A DNA stretch of 6,339 bases, taken from assembly GCA_947585525.1 (NCBI GenBank), contig CANPXA010000105.1, forward strand, positions 1-6,339. Reading direction: 5' to 3'. Below, in pieces: positions 4,683 to 6,339 of the stretch. Origin of the DNA: an uncultured Akkermansia sp. Lineage in GTDB: Bacteria > Verrucomicrobiota > Verrucomicrobiia > Verrucomicrobiales > Akkermansiaceae. Each line of letters begins with the position of its first letter. Position 1 is the stretch's first letter. Below the pieces are notes generated by a model that saw nothing but the letters and a program-made list of their open reading frames with translations, was not told where the DNA came from and searched no databases. A program made the translations under genes and the position numbers.

Positions 4683-5089
4683 TGATGTTTAAGTTTTTCA
4701 CAGGCAGACGACGAAGATCCAATGCTGAACTGGAAATCATTCAGCAGGAGCGCTCACACGCCGTGCGGCGTCTGCTGGGCACCATGGGTCTCATTTTCCT
4801 CGCCTCCGTCGCTTTCCTCGGCACGATGATCGTCCTACCTGCTTGGCTTGAACTTCAGAGTCTCCGCCAGCAAAAAGCTTCCACAGAACGTCGCCTCCTT
4901 AAAGCTCAGGAGGAAGAAGAAGCGGCTCACAGTCGCTATATCTGGATGATGGATCCCGAATACTTTGAGCAAATTGCCCGCGACCGTGCCAATCAAGCCA
5001 AAGACGGCGAAACCGTTGTCCGTCGTCCAACAGCTGCAGACCGACCCCGCCCCACTCCCGCTCAGCGCGACAATCCCCCTCAGAGGTAA
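4679..5089 (+). CDS. FtsB/DivIC-type septum formation initiator protein
   Basis: This is a 136-residue bitopic protein. It has a basic cytoplasmic N-terminus (RRRR at 10-13), one membrane helix (about 33-54), a short coiled coil (about 57-84) and then the family's signature region DPEYFEQIARDRANQAKDGE (92-111), followed by TVV. FtsB and DivIC proteins commonly have a tyrosine, an AR motif and a GE-hydrophobic motif in this place. Members of the family work in the periplasm as part of the FtsQ-FtsL-FtsB divisome complex that controls septal peptidoglycan synthesis. The N-terminal extension (about 30 residues before the membrane) and the Pro/Arg-rich tail (117-136) are longer than in E. coli FtsB. 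Three consecutive ATG codons begin the frame; the first overlaps the upstream stop. The gene name is left open because FtsB and DivIC cannot be separated by eye. Confidence 0.8.
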   Translation: MMMFKFFTGRRRRSNAELEIIQQERSHAVRRLLGTMGLIFLASVAFLGTMIVLPAWLELQSLRQQKASTERRLLKAQEEEEAAHSRYIWMMDPEYFEQIARDRANQAKDGETVVRRPTAADRPRPTPAQRDNPPQR

Positions 5090-5104
5090 GCGAGGAGGAC
5101 GCGT

Positions 5105-5818
5105 TCACCTTTTGCCGTATCTACGGTGTCGCGTGGCGTACTCCGCAAGAGCTTCCTCAAAATCCTCCTCACCGAAATCAGGCCACAACACGGGAGTCAC
5201 CCATAACTCAGCGTAGCTGACCTGCCAGAGTAAGTAGTTGGACAGCCTCATCTCGCCTGACGTGCGAATCAACAGATCCGGATCCGGCATCCCGGCGGTG
5301 TAGAGGTGATCCGCGAGCAACTCGGGAGTGATATCCTGCGGGGAAAGTTTGCCGCTAGCTGCAAGGGAGGCGAGTTTTCGCGCCGCAGCGGTTATCTCCT
5401 GGCGCGAGCCGTACGAGAGGGCAAGAGTGAGTTGAAGGGCAATGTTTCCCTGCGTCTCGTTAATGGCTTTGGTGAGAATATCCCGACACTTTTCCGGGAG
5501 CAGTTCCAACTCCCCAATGGCGCGGAAGCACACCCCTTTTTCCTGCATCTTCGGCAGACTTTTCTCCAAAAAGCGCTTCAGCATCTCCATCAATCCGCTC
5601 ACCTCCGCTTTCGGTCTCCCCCAGTTCTCCATGGAAAAGGCATAGAGCGTGAGCCAGGGGATGCCGTGCGCAAGACAGAGATCGACGACACGTTCCACGG
5701 CGCGCCCTCCCTGCTCGTGACCCTTGGAACGAGGAAGCTTGTGCTGTTTGGCCCAGCGACCATTGCCATCCATGATGATGGCAACGTGTCTAGGTTGATC
5801 TGTTGCGGCGCGTGGCAT
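5105..5818 (-). CDS. uppS: Undecaprenyl diphosphate synthase (isoprenyl transferase)
   Basis: This 237-residue cis-prenyltransferase condenses isopentenyl diphosphate units onto farnesyl diphosphate. The product is the C55 lipid carrier used for peptidoglycan and lipopolysaccharide synthesis, made at the cytoplasmic face of the membrane. All family signatures are present in order: HVAIIMDGNGRWA (residues 11-23, with the Mg-binding and catalytic D17), R30 and GH (33-34), YAFSMENWGRP with a following EV, and near the C-terminus DPDLLIRTSGEMRLSNYLLWQ with the downstream YAELW and WPDF motifs. Length is normal for the family. It starts nine bases after the kdsB-like stop, so both belong to one operon. 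No clear Shine-Dalgarno sequence is seen. It converges on the FtsB-like gene with 15 bases between the stop codons and no obvious terminator between them. Confidence 0.97.
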   Translation of the reverse strand: MPRAATDQPRHVAIIMDGNGRWAKQHKLPRSKGHEQGGRAVERVVDLCLAHGIPWLTLYAFSMENWGRPKAEVSGLMEMLKRFLEKSLPKMQEKGVCFRAIGELELLPEKCRDILTKAINETQGNIALQLTLALSYGSRQEITAAARKLASLAASGKLSPQDITPELLADHLYTAGMPDPDLLIRTSGEMRLSNYLLWQVSYAELWVTPVLWPDFGEEDFEEALAEYATRHRRYGKR

Positions 5819-5827
5819 GGTGCTGCA

Positions 5828-6339
5828 TCAACTCAGGTCGTATTCGCCGTATTCCTTCAGTATTTCCTCCACGCGCTGCACATCCTCCGGAGAGTCCACG
5901 CCTGCGGTTGTTTTGCGTCCCCGGTAATCGGTCTCGACCATCTTTACCCGGAGCCCATTGTACAGGAATCGCATCTGTTCCAGACCCTCAACCGTCCCCA
6001 CCTCATAGGGCGACTCAGGCAATTCGAAATACTGCTGTAACGCCGAACTGGTGTAGGCATACAGCCCCACATGACGCCGCACCGGGCTCATCTCCATCGA
6101 TGCTCGCGCCTTTTCCGGCTTACGAACGGCAGGAATGATGTTCTTGGAAAAAGCCATCGCGTACCCCTTGTGGTCCACCAGCACGGTCGTCCCGCTGTAC
6201 GGTGTGCTCTTTTTGGACTCCACCAGTCGGTCGTACTCCTCCCAACTTAGGTGGATGCACGGTGTGAATACATCGCCGGGCTCCGTGCGCCAGGTGTCGA
6301 TGAGTTGCTGGATCACCCACGGCGGGCAGATGGGATTAT
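5828..6339 (-). CDS. kdsB: 3-deoxy-manno-octulosonate cytidylyltransferase (partial, N-terminus outside window)
   Basis: The C-terminal 169 residues of a KdsB-type enzyme are visible; full proteins have about 250. KdsB activates KDO with CTP to give CMP-KDO for lipid A-core assembly in the cytoplasm. Supporting motifs, in order: NPICPPWVIQQLID, in the place of the family's QGDEPLIPPEVI region; KGYAMAFSKNIIPAVRK, matching the AL-FSR--IP-R motif; RRHVGLYAY; EGLEQMRFLYNG; and GVDSPEDVQRVEEIL near the end. The frame is open to the window edge, so the GTG at 6316-6314 is internal and not the start. The segment between SPYEVGTVEGLEQ and GVDSPED has a few unusual residues. A related sugar cytidylyltransferase cannot be excluded, but the C-terminal motifs favour KdsB. 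Confidence 0.85.
   Translation of the reverse strand, partial: NPICPPWVIQQLIDTWRTEPGDVFTPCIHLSWEEYDRLVESKKSTPYSGTTVLVDHKGYAMAFSKNIIPAVRKPEKARASMEMSPVRRHVGLYAYTSSALQQYFELPESPYEVGTVEGLEQMRFLYNGLRVKMVETDYRGRKTTAGVDSPEDVQRVEEILKEYGEYDLS

Noticed and set aside
5087..5107. A shared bidirectional terminator between the FtsB-like gene and uppS
   Set aside because: The 15-base gap has no inverted repeat that I can find.
5306..6040. A 244-residue open frame on the plus strand
   Set aside because: It is antisense to uppS and the kdsB-like gene, both of which are supported by family motifs.
1..6339. CRISPR array, tRNA or rRNA genes
   Set aside because: No regularly spaced short repeats, no tRNA cloverleaf and no rRNA-like sequence were seen. 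The repeats present are gene duplications or coding repeats.

Overview
The window looks like chromosomal DNA of a Gram-negative bacterium. On the minus strand it carries the end of a KDO-activating cytidylyltransferase gene (kdsB-like, lipopolysaccharide pathway) and a complete undecaprenyl diphosphate synthase gene (uppS). On the plus strand it carries an FtsB/DivIC-type divisome gene. Most starts lack a strong Shine-Dalgarno sequence. Together with the gene mix this would fit the Verrucomicrobiota (Akkermansia-like), but that placement is an impression from protein style, not a computed result.

Positions 1-343 hold no convincing gene. They contain a 20-base inverted repeat pair (106-125 and 272-291), each arm itself a small dyad, and a 37-base block (61-97) that is a diverged copy of the sequence just after the second large gene of the array (2497-2534).

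Positions 344-3684 are the unusual part: three consecutive two-gene modules, all on the plus strand. Each module has a small single-pass membrane protein with a short coiled coil ('A', 86-93 residues), then a larger single-pass membrane protein with a long charged helix and a helical C-terminal domain ('B', 244-283 residues). A2-B2 and A3-B3 are a recent tandem duplication, still similar at the DNA level. A1-B1 is an older, strongly diverged member. The duplication breakpoint is visible: the 3' tail of B1 is preserved as a non-coding fossil in front of A3. I recognise no named family. The layout of B (membrane anchor, long Glu/Lys/Arg-rich helix, small terminal domain with conserved cysteines) resembles TolA in architecture only. 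A hairpin at 3711-3740 probably ends the array's transcript.

Positions 3741-4010 are intergenic and hold a second, more complex palindrome and a good sigma70-like promoter whose -10 box overlaps the first possible ATG of the next gene. Positions 4011-5089 form a tight pair: a spermidine-synthase/methyltransferase-fold protein, and an FtsB-like septum protein overlapping it by four bases. From the right edge, kdsB-like and uppS run leftwards as an operon (9-base gap) and converge on the FtsB-like gene with only 15 bases between the stops. The right half is thus conserved envelope and division housekeeping. The left half is an accessory-looking, more A-rich array that probably also acts at the envelope.
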